Shown here in pieces: positions 8,021 through 15,362 of a stretch of 15,362 nucleotides of DNA (position 1 is its first letter; every line of letters begins with the position of its first letter). The notes below the pieces were generated by a model. That model made no database searches, was not told the DNA's origin, and worked only from the letters and a program-made list of their open reading frames with translations. A program made the translations under genes and the position numbers. This DNA is from Rhodanobacteraceae bacterium (GTDB lineage: Bacteria > Pseudomonadota > Gammaproteobacteria > Xanthomonadales > SZUA-5), in the NCBI GenBank assembly GCA_003233535.1, contig QIMA01000480.1, forward strand, positions 1 through 15,362, given 5' to 3'.

Positions 8021-8054
8021 GCCGAGGCCGGAGCACATTGGCTCCGGCCTCGGC
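8021..8054 (-). terminator. Perfect 14-bp hairpin between fimV and truA (terminator-like)
   Basis: GCCGAGGCCGGAGC at 8021-8034 is the exact reverse complement of 8041-8054, with a 6-nt loop. It lies 36 bp beyond the fimV stop. In the leftward transcript the stem is followed only by GUUUCC, so the U-run is short. It may be a weak intrinsic terminator of fimV, a 3'-end stabiliser, or a processing site that separates fimV from truA-trpFBA-accD-folC expression. Confidence 0.6.
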
Positions 8055-8090
8055 TAACAGTGCGGATCCGCCTGAGCGGACCTCACAGAC

Positions 8091-10931
8091 CTAGTCCAGT
8101 GACGACATCAAGCCTTCAGCCTCGGAGCGCTGTCCGGCATTGCCTTCGGTAATGACTTCCTCAAGCATGCTCCGCGCACCGTCTGGGTCACCCATGTCGA
8201 TGTAGGCGCGGGCCAGATCCAGCTTGGTTCCGACTGCGTCACTATCGCCCATGGCGCCCAGATCTAACTCCAGATCGAAGCCATCATCTTCAACAACGGC
8301 CTCGGCGACCGCCTCGCTTTTCTCAGCGGCGTCACTGAGCGCATCGTCCAGTTGATCGGCGCTTTCTGCAGCGTCCGAACCCAGGTCGAGGCTCAGTTCC
8401 TCGCCTTCGTCCTTGTTTTTCTCTGACAAGCCGATGACATCGGGCGATTTTACTTCGCTATCGCTAAAGTCGAAGTCCAGCGGCGGCAGCTCCAACTCAA
8501 ACTTCTCGTCGCTAGACACCGCTCCCGCAGCCGACGCCTGCGCACTGGGAACGTCCGCGACCGGTTTCGGTAGTTCGAAAGCCGATTTTTCTTCGACCGC
8601 CGGCTCCGCATCTGCTTCGTCGCGCGGTTGCAGCGGTGCCATGGTTTGCGTGGGGGCGTCGAAATCGAATTCGAAATCGAAATCGTCGCCACCGCTGGTC
8701 GCCGCTGGTGCCGCCGTCTCAACCGCCGATCCCGCTTCCAGACTCGCATCAGGCACGGAATCAAACTGCAGGTCATCAGCGACTTCAGCGGTCTCGGCCG
8801 GTGGCTCCTCAAAGCCATCGAAGCTCAGCGGCTCGTCCTCAACAGCCGGCGTGGGCTGCTCTTGGGTCGGCGCCTGTTCCATTTCCTCGGCGTCAAAGCT
8901 GCCAAAGTCGTGAGGTTCTGCAAATAGCGGGTTGCCGGGCAACAAGCTCTCGCCCAACGAACGCGCCTCACTCCATTCCGCGCCATGCTGGTTGTTGACA
9001 TGCACCAACATTGCCTCAGCGGCCTCTTCGAACGCGGTTGCTTCGCCGCGGCCGTAGTGGAAGCGCAGTAGATCTAGATGCGCATCCAAGTTGCTCGGAT
9101 CGTCGCTGATCCGGCTACGTAAGTCGAACAACGGATCCTCAGCGACCGGCTCATGCTGTGCGGTGCCAGCGGCAGGTATACCGAAATCTACCGCTGCTTC
9201 GTGATCACCGGCATGACTGTCGAATTCATCGTCTCTGGACTTCTTCTTGCGCGTGGCGAAGAAGGCGATCAGCGCCAAGATTGCCGCGCCGGCACCGCCC
9301 AGGATGTAGTAGTTCTCCCACCAAGCCTTCGGCTGCGGTGCCGGAGCGACAGGCTCCGGTGCAGCAGCGACCGGGTCGGAGACCGGCTGCGTCACGGCCG
9401 GCGTGGTTGCCGGATCGTCTTGTGTAGCGGATTCATCAACCGAGCTATCGGCCGCGGCGAAGGGATCTGCCGCGGCATCATCGATGGTCCCTTCATCGGC
9501 GCTACCCCAGATGTCCTCGCTGGTAACTGAACCGTCATCAGCGGCGGCCACGGTCGTGTCGACTACAGCGGTATCGCTAGCAGCGTCGTCCATCGGCTCC
9601 GACAAGGCCCTGGAAGGGTCGGTGTCGGTGTCGGTGTCGGTGCCGGCCACAACTAGAGCCGCGTCAGCCTGCCGTTCCATCTCCGCAATGCGCGCCTTCA
9701 GGACTGCCAACTCGCTATTTCGCAACTGCAGCAGCTTGTCTTGGTCAGTCTTGATGTTCTCCAGATCAGCGACTCGGGAGCGCAACTCAGACGCTTCCTG
9801 ACGGGCGCTGGCTAAATCTTCCTCAGACCGCAGTAAGTCTGCGCGAGTTTCGGCTACTGCAGATGAGCTAGTGCTCAAACCGCCACTGCCTGGACGGTCG
9901 GCGCCGCCCTGATCACCGCTGGCGGCTCGCGGCGGTACCAGTTCCAAGCGTGAATCTGAGCTGCTCCCGGGGCGACCAGCCGAATCTGCGCGCAGGCTGC
10001 TCGATCCCGCGTCGGCAACGGCCGTGGTTCGTCCCGCCGCACGCTGCTGATAACCACGCCATATCTCGTTTTGCTCGGCCATGACGTTCTGCGCATCGGC
10101 CGCGCTGATCGCATTGACTTCTGCGGGTGACGGAATGCGCAACACTGCGCCGCGCTTGAGCGCATTGACGTTGTCTTCGTAAAAAGCATCTGGATTGAGT
10201 TTAAGCAATGTTAACAGCAGCTTGTTCATATCCTCCACGCCCTCAGGCTTGGTCGCCAAGGCAACCTCCCAGAGCGTTTCGCCACTGCTCACTGGACCAT
10301 AGTCGCTAGGCGATGCCGGAGCGGGAGCCGCCGCAACCGGAGCAGGCGCAGCTACGGGAGCGGGTGCAGGAGTCGGTGCCGGCGGCGGTGCAACCTGCGC
10401 AACTGGCGGAGTCGCCGCGGCGGGCGTTGGCTCAGGAGCAGGCGGCGGCGGACGGCTCAGGGGTTCGGGCCGCGGCGCTGGCTGAACGCGGGTAGCCGGG
10501 GCGCTAGCCAACCCGGTACCGCTGCGCGCAGAGGCCATCACCGGCGGATCAAGCAGCACGGTGTATTCGCGCAGCAATCGGCCATTGGCCCAGTTCACGT
10601 CGAGCAAGAAACTCAAGTAAGGCTCGCGCACGGGTTCCGTCGAGGTAACCAAAATTACCGTTTCACCGCGGCTGTTCTCAGCCACTTCGAACTCCAACGG
10701 AACCGCGAGTCGAGCGGGGTCAATCCCGACGCGAGCGAAATCTTCCGCTTTGGCCAGGTCAACCACCAAATTGACCGCTTCCTCTTCGCTAGCCTGAATC
10801 ACTTGGATCTCGGCATTCAACGGTTGATTGAGCGCTGATTTGACGTCAATTGCGCCTAGACCCAGCGCATGCGCCAGACCAGGAATCAACAACAAACCAC
10901 TCGCGAGCACTGTCTTTCGTGTTGCTTTCAT
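8091..10931 (-). CDS. fimV: FimV-family polar LysM/TPR membrane protein
   Basis: FimV is an inner-membrane hub protein. In Pseudomonas it supports type IV pilus assembly and twitching, polar organisation and cAMP signalling. I start at ATG 10931 (946 residues), with GGGGGA 6 nt upstream. Visible regions: signal peptide 1-22 (ends GLAHA); conserved FimV N-domain about 23-130; Pro/Ala linker 135-208; LysM peptidoglycan-binding domain about 211-268 (SSGETLWEVA...RIPSP); coiled coil about 362-425; a TD repeat 431-438; an acidic stretch; one membrane helix 541-560 followed by RKKKSR; a TPR-like segment about 600-665; a long acidic cytoplasmic region with repeated Phe/Leu-acidic motifs (FDFEFDFD, FELELPP, FDLELDLG); and the conserved C-terminal TPR cap about 893-946 (TKLDLARAYIDMGD). 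The asd-fimV-truA order matches relatives. No other pilus genes are present. Confidence 0.95.
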   Translation of the reverse strand: MKATRKTVLASGLLLIPGLAHALGLGAIDVKSALNQPLNAEIQVIQASEEEAVNLVVDLAKAEDFARVGIDPARLAVPLEFEVAENSRGETVILVTSTEPVREPYLSFLLDVNWANGRLLREYTVLLDPPVMASARSGTGLASAPATRVQPAPRPEPLSRPPPPAPEPTPAAATPPVAQVAPPPAPTPAPAPVAAPAPVAAAPAPASPSDYGPVSSGETLWEVALATKPEGVEDMNKLLLTLLKLNPDAFYEDNVNALKRGAVLRIPSPAEVNAISAADAQNVMAEQNEIWRGYQQRAAGRTTAVADAGSSSLRADSAGRPGSSSDSRLELVPPRAASGDQGGADRPGSGGLSTSSSAVAETRADLLRSEEDLASARQEASELRSRVADLENIKTDQDKLLQLRNSELAVLKARIAEMERQADAALVVAGTDTDTDTDPSRALSEPMDDAASDTAVVDTTVAAADDGSVTSEDIWGSADEGTIDDAAADPFAAADSSVDESATQDDPATTPAVTQPVSDPVAAAPEPVAPAPQPKAWWENYYILGGAGAAILALIAFFATRKKKSRDDEFDSHAGDHEAAVDFGIPAAGTAQHEPVAEDPLFDLRSRISDDPSNLDAHLDLLRFHYGRGEATAFEEAAEAMLVHVNNQHGAEWSEARSLGESLLPGNPLFAEPHDFGSFDAEEMEQAPTQEQPTPAVEDEPLSFDGFEEPPAETAEVADDLQFDSVPDASLEAGSAVETAAPAATSGGDDFDFEFDFDAPTQTMAPLQPRDEADAEPAVEEKSAFELPKPVADVPSAQASAAGAVSSDEKFELELPPLDFDFSDSEVKSPDVIGLSEKNKDEGEELSLDLGSDAAESADQLDDALSDAAEKSEAVAEAVVEDDGFDLELDLGAMGDSDAVGTKLDLARAYIDMGDPDGARSMLEEVITEGNAGQRSEAEGLMSSLD
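9618..9641. repeat. Hexanucleotide microsatellite (4 x GTCGGT) in fimV
   Basis: Four exact tandem copies of GTCGGT encode Thr-Asp repeats (residues 431-438 of FimV) between the coiled coil and the acidic linker. Because the unit is 6 bp, slippage would change the linker length without shifting the frame. Confidence 0.8.
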
Positions 10932-10999
10932 TCGGCATCCCCCAGGGACTAGTACTCGTCTACGCCGGACGAGCGGCCATAGCATTTCCTAGAAACAAC

Positions 11000-11030
11000 C
11001 TTATAAGGCTGCGCTAACTATAGATCACAA
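11000..11030 (-). promoter_or_regulatory. Possible fimV promoter overlapping the asd stop
   Basis: On the minus strand TTGTGA (11030-11025, including the asd TGA stop) and TATAAG (11005-11000) resemble -35 and -10 boxes, but the 19-bp spacing is long. CCTTATAAGG around the second box is a perfect 10-bp palindrome. The 93-bp gap between asd and fimV leaves room for a promoter. This call rests on pattern alone. Confidence 0.22.
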
Positions 11031-12062
11031 GTAGTGTTCTACCAACAGCTCAGCGATTTGAATTGCGTTAAGTGCGGCTCCTTTACGGATATTGTCCGCT
11101 ACGATCCACATTGAAAGGCCGCGAGAATGTGATAGATCCTTGCGTAAACGGCCCACGTAGACCGGATCATTACCTGCGGCATGGGTGACCGGCGTGGGAT
11201 AGCCACCAGCGACAGCCTCGTCCACCAGTTCCACGCCAGACGCCGTGCGCATCAATTCACGCACCTGCGCTACCGAGATCGGTTCAGCGGTTTCCAGGTG
11301 CACTGCTTCGGCGTGACCATAGAATACCGGCACGCGCACGGCGGTAGGATTGACCTTGATCGCCGGATCCAGAATTTTTTGCGTCTCCCAGACCATCTTC
11401 ATTTCTTCGCGGGTGTAGCCATTGCCTTCAAAGCGATCGATTTGCGGGATCACGTTGAAGGCAATCTGCACCGGAAATCGCTCGATTTTTGGGCTCTGAA
11501 AGCTCAACATTGCCGCAGTTTGCCGGCCCAGCTCTTCCATTGCCGATCGGCCCGCGCCGGAAACCGACTGATAGGTAGCCACGTTAATCCGCTCGATCCC
11601 TACTTGGCGATGGATCGGCGCCAGCGCAACCAGCATCTGCATGGTGGAGCAGTTCGGATTGGCGATGATGCGACCTTCGCGGGCCATCGCGATCGTATCT
11701 GGATTGACCTCGGCGACGACCAGCGGAATTTCATCGACGTAGCGAAACTTGCTGGAGTTATCGATCACATAACAGCCAGCCGCCGCTGCTCGCGGTGCGT
11801 GCTTGGCAGCGATATCGCCACCGGCTGAGAACAGCGCGATATCGGTACCGTTGAAGTCGTACTGTTCCAAATCCTGCACAACCAGACTGCGGCGGCCGAA
11901 CTCCACTTCGCTGCCGGCACTGCGTGCACTGGCTAGCGCCACAACGCAGCTGGCCGGAAACTTCCGCTCGGCCAAGATCTGCAGCAGCGTGGCACCCACC
12001 GCGCCGGTAGCTCCGACGATCGCCACCTTGAATTTTCTGTCGCTTCCTTGCGCGCTTGCCAT
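11025..12062 (-). CDS. asd: Aspartate-semialdehyde dehydrogenase
   Basis: Asd reduces aspartyl phosphate to aspartate semialdehyde with NADPH. This is the branch point to lysine, diaminopimelate for the cell wall, methionine and threonine. The 345-residue product has the N-terminal nucleotide-binding motif VAIVGATGAVG (13-23), the active-site cysteine C138 in ANPNCSTMQM, and SVSGAGRSAMEELGRQ. The C-terminal part has FYGHAEAVHLE and DPVYVGRLRKD, and ends with NIRKGAALNAIQIAELL. The ATG at 12062 is preceded by AAGGAAG. It is of the shorter, Pseudomonas/Gram-positive-like type, unlike the roughly 367-residue E. coli form. aroC ends 44 bp upstream and fimV follows. Confidence 0.97.
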   Translation of the reverse strand: MASAQGSDRKFKVAIVGATGAVGATLLQILAERKFPASCVVALASARSAGSEVEFGRRSLVVQDLEQYDFNGTDIALFSAGGDIAAKHAPRAAAAGCYVIDNSSKFRYVDEIPLVVAEVNPDTIAMAREGRIIANPNCSTMQMLVALAPIHRQVGIERINVATYQSVSGAGRSAMEELGRQTAAMLSFQSPKIERFPVQIAFNVIPQIDRFEGNGYTREEMKMVWETQKILDPAIKVNPTAVRVPVFYGHAEAVHLETAEPISVAQVRELMRTASGVELVDEAVAGGYPTPVTHAAGNDPVYVGRLRKDLSHSRGLSMWIVADNIRKGAALNAIQIAELLVEHYL

Positions 12063-12106
12063 GTTTCTTCCTTGAACTACGTTCTGCTTACAGCTCGATG
12101 AGGCAG

Positions 12107-13228
12107 TTAGTCAACCGAAGGGGCTCGCAATTGGGCCTCGCCGCTCAGTTTTGGGCCCGGATCGGCCACATCAGCGTTCTGGGCGCGATGGCGTAGAACC
12201 TGATCAGCCAACACCAACGCCATCATCGCCTCGGCAATCGGTATCGCTCGAATACCGACACAGGGATCGTGACGACCCTTAGTAACCACTTCAACCGCTT
12301 CGCCAGCCACGTTCAGCGTATTGCCCGGCACCAAGATACTGGAGGTCGGCTTGAGCGCCATTCGCGCTACCACCGGCTGACCGCTAGAGATGCCACCGAG
12401 GACGCCGCCTGAGTGGTTGCTGGAGAAACCCTGCGTGCCGATTTCATCGCGATGCTCACTGCCGCGCTGTTCCACCACGGCCATGCCGTCGCCAATCTCC
12501 ACGGCCTTGACCGCATTGATGCTCATAAGTGCTGCCGCAAGTTCAGAATCCAGCTTGCCATAGACCGGCTCGCCCAGACCGACCGGGACGGGACTGGCCT
12601 CCACTTCGACCAGTGCGCCAATGGAATCGCCGGCCTTGCGCAGCCCGTCTAAGTAGCTTTCTAGTTGAGCTTGAGTCTCGGGCTCGGGCCAAAACAGCGG
12701 CGTACTCTCCACTGCCTGCCAATCCGTCAGCTGAGCCCGAATCGGCCCAACTTGGCGCAGACAGGCGCGCACGACAGTGCCGAACTGACGCTGCAGAAAG
12801 CGCTTGGCGATCACGCCAGCGGCAACCCGCACCGTCGTTTCACGAGCCGATGAGCGCCCTCCCCCGCGTGGATCGCGGATGCCGTACTTACGCCAGTAAG
12901 TGAAATCCGCATGGCCGGGACGAAAACACTGGGCAATCTTGGTGTAGTCCTTGCTGCGTGCATCGGTGTTGCGAATCAGCAGCGAGATTGGCGTGCCGGT
13001 AGTCAGACCTTCGAATACGCCGGACAGAATCTCGACCCGATCCTCCTCGTGGCGCTGCGAGGTATGTCGCGTGCGACCGGTGGCCCGTCGCTGTAGGTCG
13101 GCGTCGAAATCGCCCTCGGCTAAAGGTATTCCCGGCGGGCAACCGGCGATAATGCAGCCAATCGCCGGACCATGAGATTCACCGAAGGTGGTTACCGCCA
13201 GACTGGTTCCGAAAGTATTACCGGCCAT
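12107..13228 (-). CDS. aroC: Chorismate synthase
   Basis: AroC makes chorismate from EPSP using reduced FMN. This is the last shikimate-pathway step and feeds tryptophan (trpFBA nearby) and folate (folC nearby). The product has 373 residues, slightly longer than E. coli's 361 because of a C-terminal tail. All three family signatures are present: GESHG (16-20), RPGHADF (103-109) and [11 protein letters not shown] (121-131). Also visible are [15 protein letters not shown] and the C-terminal [18 protein letters not shown]. The ATG at 13228 has GGAG 6 nt upstream and overlaps the prmB end by 11 nt, so translation of the two is probably coupled. prmB-aroC is a common gammaproteobacterial pair. Confidence 0.98.
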   Translation of the reverse strand: MAGNTFGTSLAVTTFGESHGPAIGCIIAGCPPGIPLAEGDFDADLQRRATGRTRHTSQRHEEDRVEILSGVFEGLTTGTPISLLIRNTDARSKDYTKIAQCFRPGHADFTYWRKYGIRDPRGGGRSSARETTVRVAAGVIAKRFLQRQFGTVVRACLRQVGPIRAQLTDWQAVESTPLFWPEPETQAQLESYLDGLRKAGDSIGALVEVEASPVPVGLGEPVYGKLDSELAAALMSINAVKAVEIGDGMAVVEQRGSEHRDEIGTQGFSSNHSGGVLGGISSGQPVVARMALKPTSSILVPGNTLNVAGEAVEVVTKGRHDPCVGIRAIPIAEAMMALVLADQVLRHRAQNADVADPGPKLSGEAQLRAPSVD

Positions 13229-14150
13229 TGCTAGCTCCGCGCTGACGGAGCAACTCGGCTGCAGGTTCAGCCACGGCGAGCAGATCGTCTGCGCTCAGCA
13301 TGACCACGCCGTCGCCGCCGTGTTCGAATTCCGGCCAGTGTCCGCCGAGTTCAGGCAAGGCATCCAGCAGCGCATCTGCAGTGGCACCGACCTCAAGCAC
13401 CAACAGACCATCATCGGTGAGAAAGGCGCTTGATTGAGCAAGTATCAGCAACGGCAAATCCAGGCCGTCATCACCCGAACGCAAGGCCAGCCCGGGCTCA
13501 TGTTGAAATTCTGCGGGCAGCGCATCCACCTCGGCATTCGGCACATAAGGCGGATTGCTGACGATGAGGCCGTAGCGCTGGCCCTGAACCCCGGCATATA
13601 GATCGCTCTCGACGCAGCGCGCTCTATGCACGACGCCGTGCTCGTCGACGTTGTGCGCGGCGATCGCCAAGGCCTCGGCGCTGATGTCGACCAGATCCAC
13701 CTCGGCGTCGGCAAACTGATGCGCGGCGGCGATTCCAATACAGCCGCTGCCGCAGCACAAGTCCAGTATCCGCGCCGGCTCGCTGTGCAGCCACGGCTGG
13801 AAACTTGACTGGATCAGCTCAGCAATCGGTGAACGCGGAATCAGTACAGCTGGACCCACACGATAAGGCGCGCCGGCAAACCAAGCCTCGCCGACCAAGT
13901 ACGCGGTGGGAATGCATTGCTCGACGCGCTGCTCGATCCGCTCCAACAACAGCGCTCGCTCAGCGCTGGTCAGCTGCGCGGCGGCATAGGCCGGCGGCAT
14001 ATCCGGCGGCAAGTGCAGGCTGCGCAAGACCAGAAAACAGGCCTCGTCCAAAGTGGAGTCGAAACCCTGTCCTAGCGCCACTTTCGCGCAGTTGGCGCGC
14101 GAGGTCGCGTAGCGAATGAAATCGCAAATGCTTTGCAGCTCGTCAGTCAA
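13218..14150 (-). CDS. prmB: Ribosomal protein L3 N5-glutamine methyltransferase
   Basis: PrmB methylates a glutamine of ribosomal protein L3 using SAM and helps large-subunit assembly. The product is 310 residues. It shows the Rossmann SAM motif [10 protein letters not shown] (130-139), the glutamine-binding NPPY (199-202), and [10 protein letters not shown] (104-113), which distinguishes PrmB from the release-factor enzyme PrmC. The N-terminal helical domain ([17 protein letters not shown]) lines up with E. coli PrmB. The start is TTG at 14150: no ATG lies in a sensible place, and the ribosome-binding site is weak. A possible promoter lies 35-64 bp upstream. aroC overlaps its 3' end. Confidence 0.95.
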   Translation of the reverse strand: MTDELQSICDFIRYATSRANCAKVALGQGFDSTLDEACFLVLRSLHLPPDMPPAYAAAQLTSAERALLLERIEQRVEQCIPTAYLVGEAWFAGAPYRVGPAVLIPRSPIAELIQSSFQPWLHSEPARILDLCCGSGCIGIAAAHQFADAEVDLVDISAEALAIAAHNVDEHGVVHRARCVESDLYAGVQGQRYGLIVSNPPYVPNAEVDALPAEFQHEPGLALRSGDDGLDLPLLILAQSSAFLTDDGLLVLEVGATADALLDALPELGGHWPEFEHGGDGVVMLSADDLLAVAEPAAELLRQRGASNGR

Positions 14151-14184
14151 TGGGGCAATGTCCGGAAACTGCTGGGGGGCGCCG

Positions 14185-14214
14185 ATTATGCGCGCAGGCT
14201 AGCTTGCCGACCAA
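14185..14214 (-). promoter_or_regulatory. Possible promoter of prmB-aroC
   Basis: On the minus strand TTGGTC (14214-14209) and CATAAT (14190-14185) are 18 bp apart, in the 108-bp gap between the nitroreductase stop and the prmB start. The -10 box has five of six consensus bases; the -35 box is weak. The -35 lies within a short hairpin (AGCTTG, 5-nt loop, CAAGCT), which might be regulatory or chance. Confidence 0.35.
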
Positions 14215-14258
14215 GCTCAACACGCCTGCTCAGGGCGGGCTTGATGGAGGACGAACAG

Positions 14259-14843
14259 TCAAACGATGCGACAGGCCTGGTCAAAGTCAAAACGCGGGCT
14301 ACGCGGATGCAATCGGCTGGTGTCGCCGTGACCCAAATTGACCAAGAAGTTGCTCTTCCACGGCGTACCGGCGAAGAAGGCTTCATCGACCGCAGAGTTG
14401 TCAAAGCCACTCATCGGCCCGCAGTCCAGACCCAGCGCACGCGCCGCCAGAAGCATGTACGCGCCCTGCAATGTTCCGTTGCGGAAACCGCCGTCCTGAA
14501 TCTTGTCGGGCATGCCGGCGAACCAACTGCGCGCATCGGCGTGCGGGTAGAGTTGCGGCAGGTGCTCGTAGAATTCGAAATCGGTGGCGACAATCGCGGT
14601 AACCGGAGCAGTCATGGTTTGCGGGACGTTGCCTTCATCCAGGCACGGCTTGAGCTTAGCTTTACCCTCTTCACTACGCACAAAGACGAATCGCCCTGGT
14701 GAACAGTTGGCGCTGGTTGGGGCCATGCGCAGGTGTTCGTAAAGCTTGTGCAAGATTTCGTCGTCGACCGGCTTGTCCACCCAATGACTAAATGTGCGGG
14801 CGTTTTGAAACAGCAGGTCGAGTCCGTTTTGATCGAGGGCCAT
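14259..14843 (-). CDS. RutE/HadB-like nitroreductase family protein
   Basis: This is a compact FMN-dependent NAD(P)H oxidoreductase of the nitroreductase fold, 194 residues. It closely follows E. coli RutE (3-hydroxypropionic/malonic semialdehyde reductase, 196 residues): [14 protein letters not shown] (41-54), [24 protein letters not shown] (about 78-101, conserved in RutE), DARSWF (103-108), [13 protein letters not shown] (136-148) and [12 protein letters not shown] (163-174). The ATG at 14843 has GGAG 6 nt upstream. No other rut genes are nearby, so a role in pyrimidine breakdown is not supported; a general aldehyde, quinone or nitro-compound reductase is equally possible. It is first in the leftward gene series and diverges from the ELM1-family gene. 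Confidence 0.9.
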   Translation of the reverse strand: MALDQNGLDLLFQNARTFSHWVDKPVDDEILHKLYEHLRMAPTSANCSPGRFVFVRSEEGKAKLKPCLDEGNVPQTMTAPVTAIVATDFEFYEHLPQLYPHADARSWFAGMPDKIQDGGFRNGTLQGAYMLLAARALGLDCGPMSGFDNSAVDEAFFAGTPWKSNFLVNLGHGDTSRLHPRSPRFDFDQACRIV

Positions 14844-14917
14844 GGTTGCTCCACGCGACAGTGTTGAGAAGTTGCCGCCATAATAGCCTCCCTAAACCCG
14901 CCGCGTGTCGAGTTCCA
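14844..14917. promoter_or_regulatory. Divergent intergenic region, nitroreductase / ELM1-family gene
   Basis: This 74-bp gap separates two divergent start codons, so promoters for both genes should lie here or overlap the coding ends. On the minus strand TATTAT (14885-14880) could be a -10 box for the nitroreductase, but no good -35 lies at the right distance. The plus-strand promoter is not evident. GGAG before the nitroreductase ATG is clear. Confidence 0.4.
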
Positions 14918-15362
14918 GTGACAGACCACGATCGACATTGCTGGATCATCACCGACGGGGCTGCGGGTAATCGACGCCAGGCCGAGGCTCTGGCCGCAGC
15001 TCTAGAGCTGCATTCGAGCCCGTGTGACGTGGCTGTGCGCCCGCCATGGAAATGGCTTTCACCGCACTGGCTACGCGGCGCACCCGCGGCACTGCGACCA
15101 TCGCTAGATCCGCCCTGGCCAGCGCTGGCCATTGGCTGCGGTCGCGCAGGCGCGGTTGCCCTTGACGCACTGCCCGCGCGCGCCGCCGGCGGCCCACTGC
15201 GGATCCAAATCCTCGATCCACGCTGCCCTACAGATCGCTTCGACGCGGTGATTGCGCCAGAACACGACCGCCTACAGGGCTCGAACGTGCATACGCTGAT
15301 CGGCAGCTTGAACGCTATCGATCCTCATTGGCTGAGTGCGGCTCGTGACGAAGACCCGGAGT
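14918..15362 (+). CDS. ELM1/DUF1022-family protein, N-terminal part (runs off window)
   Basis: The plus-strand frame is open from GTG 14918 to the window end (148 codons plus one base). The protein begins MTDHDRHCWIITDGAAGNRRQAEALAAALEL. The opening WIITDGAAGNRRQAEALA fits the bacterial 'mitochondrial fission ELM1 family' (DUF1022), whose members start with a W-x-x-x-D-G-x-x-G-x-x-x-Q-A motif and look like GT-B glycosyltransferase-type folds. ALAIGCGRAGAVALDAL (about 80-96) and the following ILDPR and FDAVIAPEHDRLQGSNV also fit. The bacterial function is not established; a role in cell-envelope glycan metabolism is inference. No ATG is available and the ribosome-binding site is weak, so the exact start is uncertain. 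It is the only plus-strand gene. Confidence 0.75.
   Translation, partial: MTDHDRHCWIITDGAAGNRRQAEALAAALELHSSPCDVAVRPPWKWLSPHWLRGAPAALRPSLDPPWPALAIGCGRAGAVALDALPARAAGGPLRIQILDPRCPTDRFDAVIAPEHDRLQGSNVHTLIGSLNAIDPHWLSAARDEDPE

Noticed and set aside
7995..8036. Longer truA start at GTG 8036
   Set aside because: The codon is in the loop of the 14-bp hairpin and the added residues are not TruA-like. ATG 7994 gives the normal N-terminus.
8413..8998. Long plus-strand open frames opposite fimV (up to 166 codons, Ser-rich)
   Set aside because: They mirror the biased acidic codons of FimV on the other strand. FimV is well supported by its conserved domains.
10932..10985. Longer fimV start at ATG 10985
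   Set aside because: It would put 18 Arg-rich residues before the signal peptide. ATG 10931 has a good ribosome-binding site and begins directly with the signal peptide.
13490..13500. GCCCGGGC palindrome in prmB as a possible further repeat copy
   Set aside because: Only the 8-bp GC core matches. The AT-rich centre of the 41-bp element is absent.
1..15362. Defence system, prophage, CRISPR array, transposase, tRNA or rRNA
   Set aside because: None is visible. All large frames are explained by housekeeping genes, the propeller-cytochrome gene and the ELM1-family gene.

Overview
The window looks like a chromosomal segment of a moderately GC-rich gammaproteobacterium. The gene order prmB-aroC-asd-fimV-truA-trpF-trpB-trpA-accD-folC matches what is known for the Xanthomonadales/Lysobacterales and their relatives; pseudomonads have the same block without trpBA. 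The genus cannot be named from the sequence. I recognise every gene. Most of the window is ordinary core metabolism and housekeeping.

Layout: all genes except the last are read leftwards (minus strand). From right to left: a RutE-like nitroreductase (14843-14259); prmB, ribosomal protein L3 glutamine methylation; aroC, chorismate synthesis; asd, aspartate semialdehyde dehydrogenase; fimV, a large polar LysM/TPR membrane protein; truA, tRNA pseudouridine synthase; trpF-trpB-trpA, the last steps of tryptophan synthesis; accD, carboxyltransferase beta subunit for fatty acid synthesis; and folC, folate synthesis and polyglutamylation. At the far right a plus-strand ELM1/DUF1022-family gene diverges from the nitroreductase and is cut by the window edge. 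At the far left, about 260 bp beyond folC, a secreted beta-propeller protein with one visible c-type heme site (CASCH) is read leftwards and is cut by the edge. Its frame is open from 1935 to base 1.

Gene spacing is tight. trpB overlaps trpF by 23 nt (from a GTG start), trpA overlaps trpB by 4 nt (ATGA), and aroC overlaps prmB by 11 nt. The genes therefore probably form one or a few transcription units. AroC makes chorismate, the precursor of tryptophan and of the p-aminobenzoate in folate, so aroC, trpFBA and folC are metabolically linked.

The main unexpected signal is a small dispersed palindromic element. An exact 41-bp repeat occurs at 3487-3527 and 7181-7221. A shorter, diverged copy in the opposite orientation lies at 2162-2195. 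All three sit at gene 3' ends: accD, truA and folC. The accD copy supplies the accD stop codon and reaches the folC ribosome-binding site. The truA copy is translated and gives TruA most of an unusual C-terminal tail. The folC copy lies where conserved gene order stops. I see no phage genes, transposase, CRISPR array, rRNA or tRNA.
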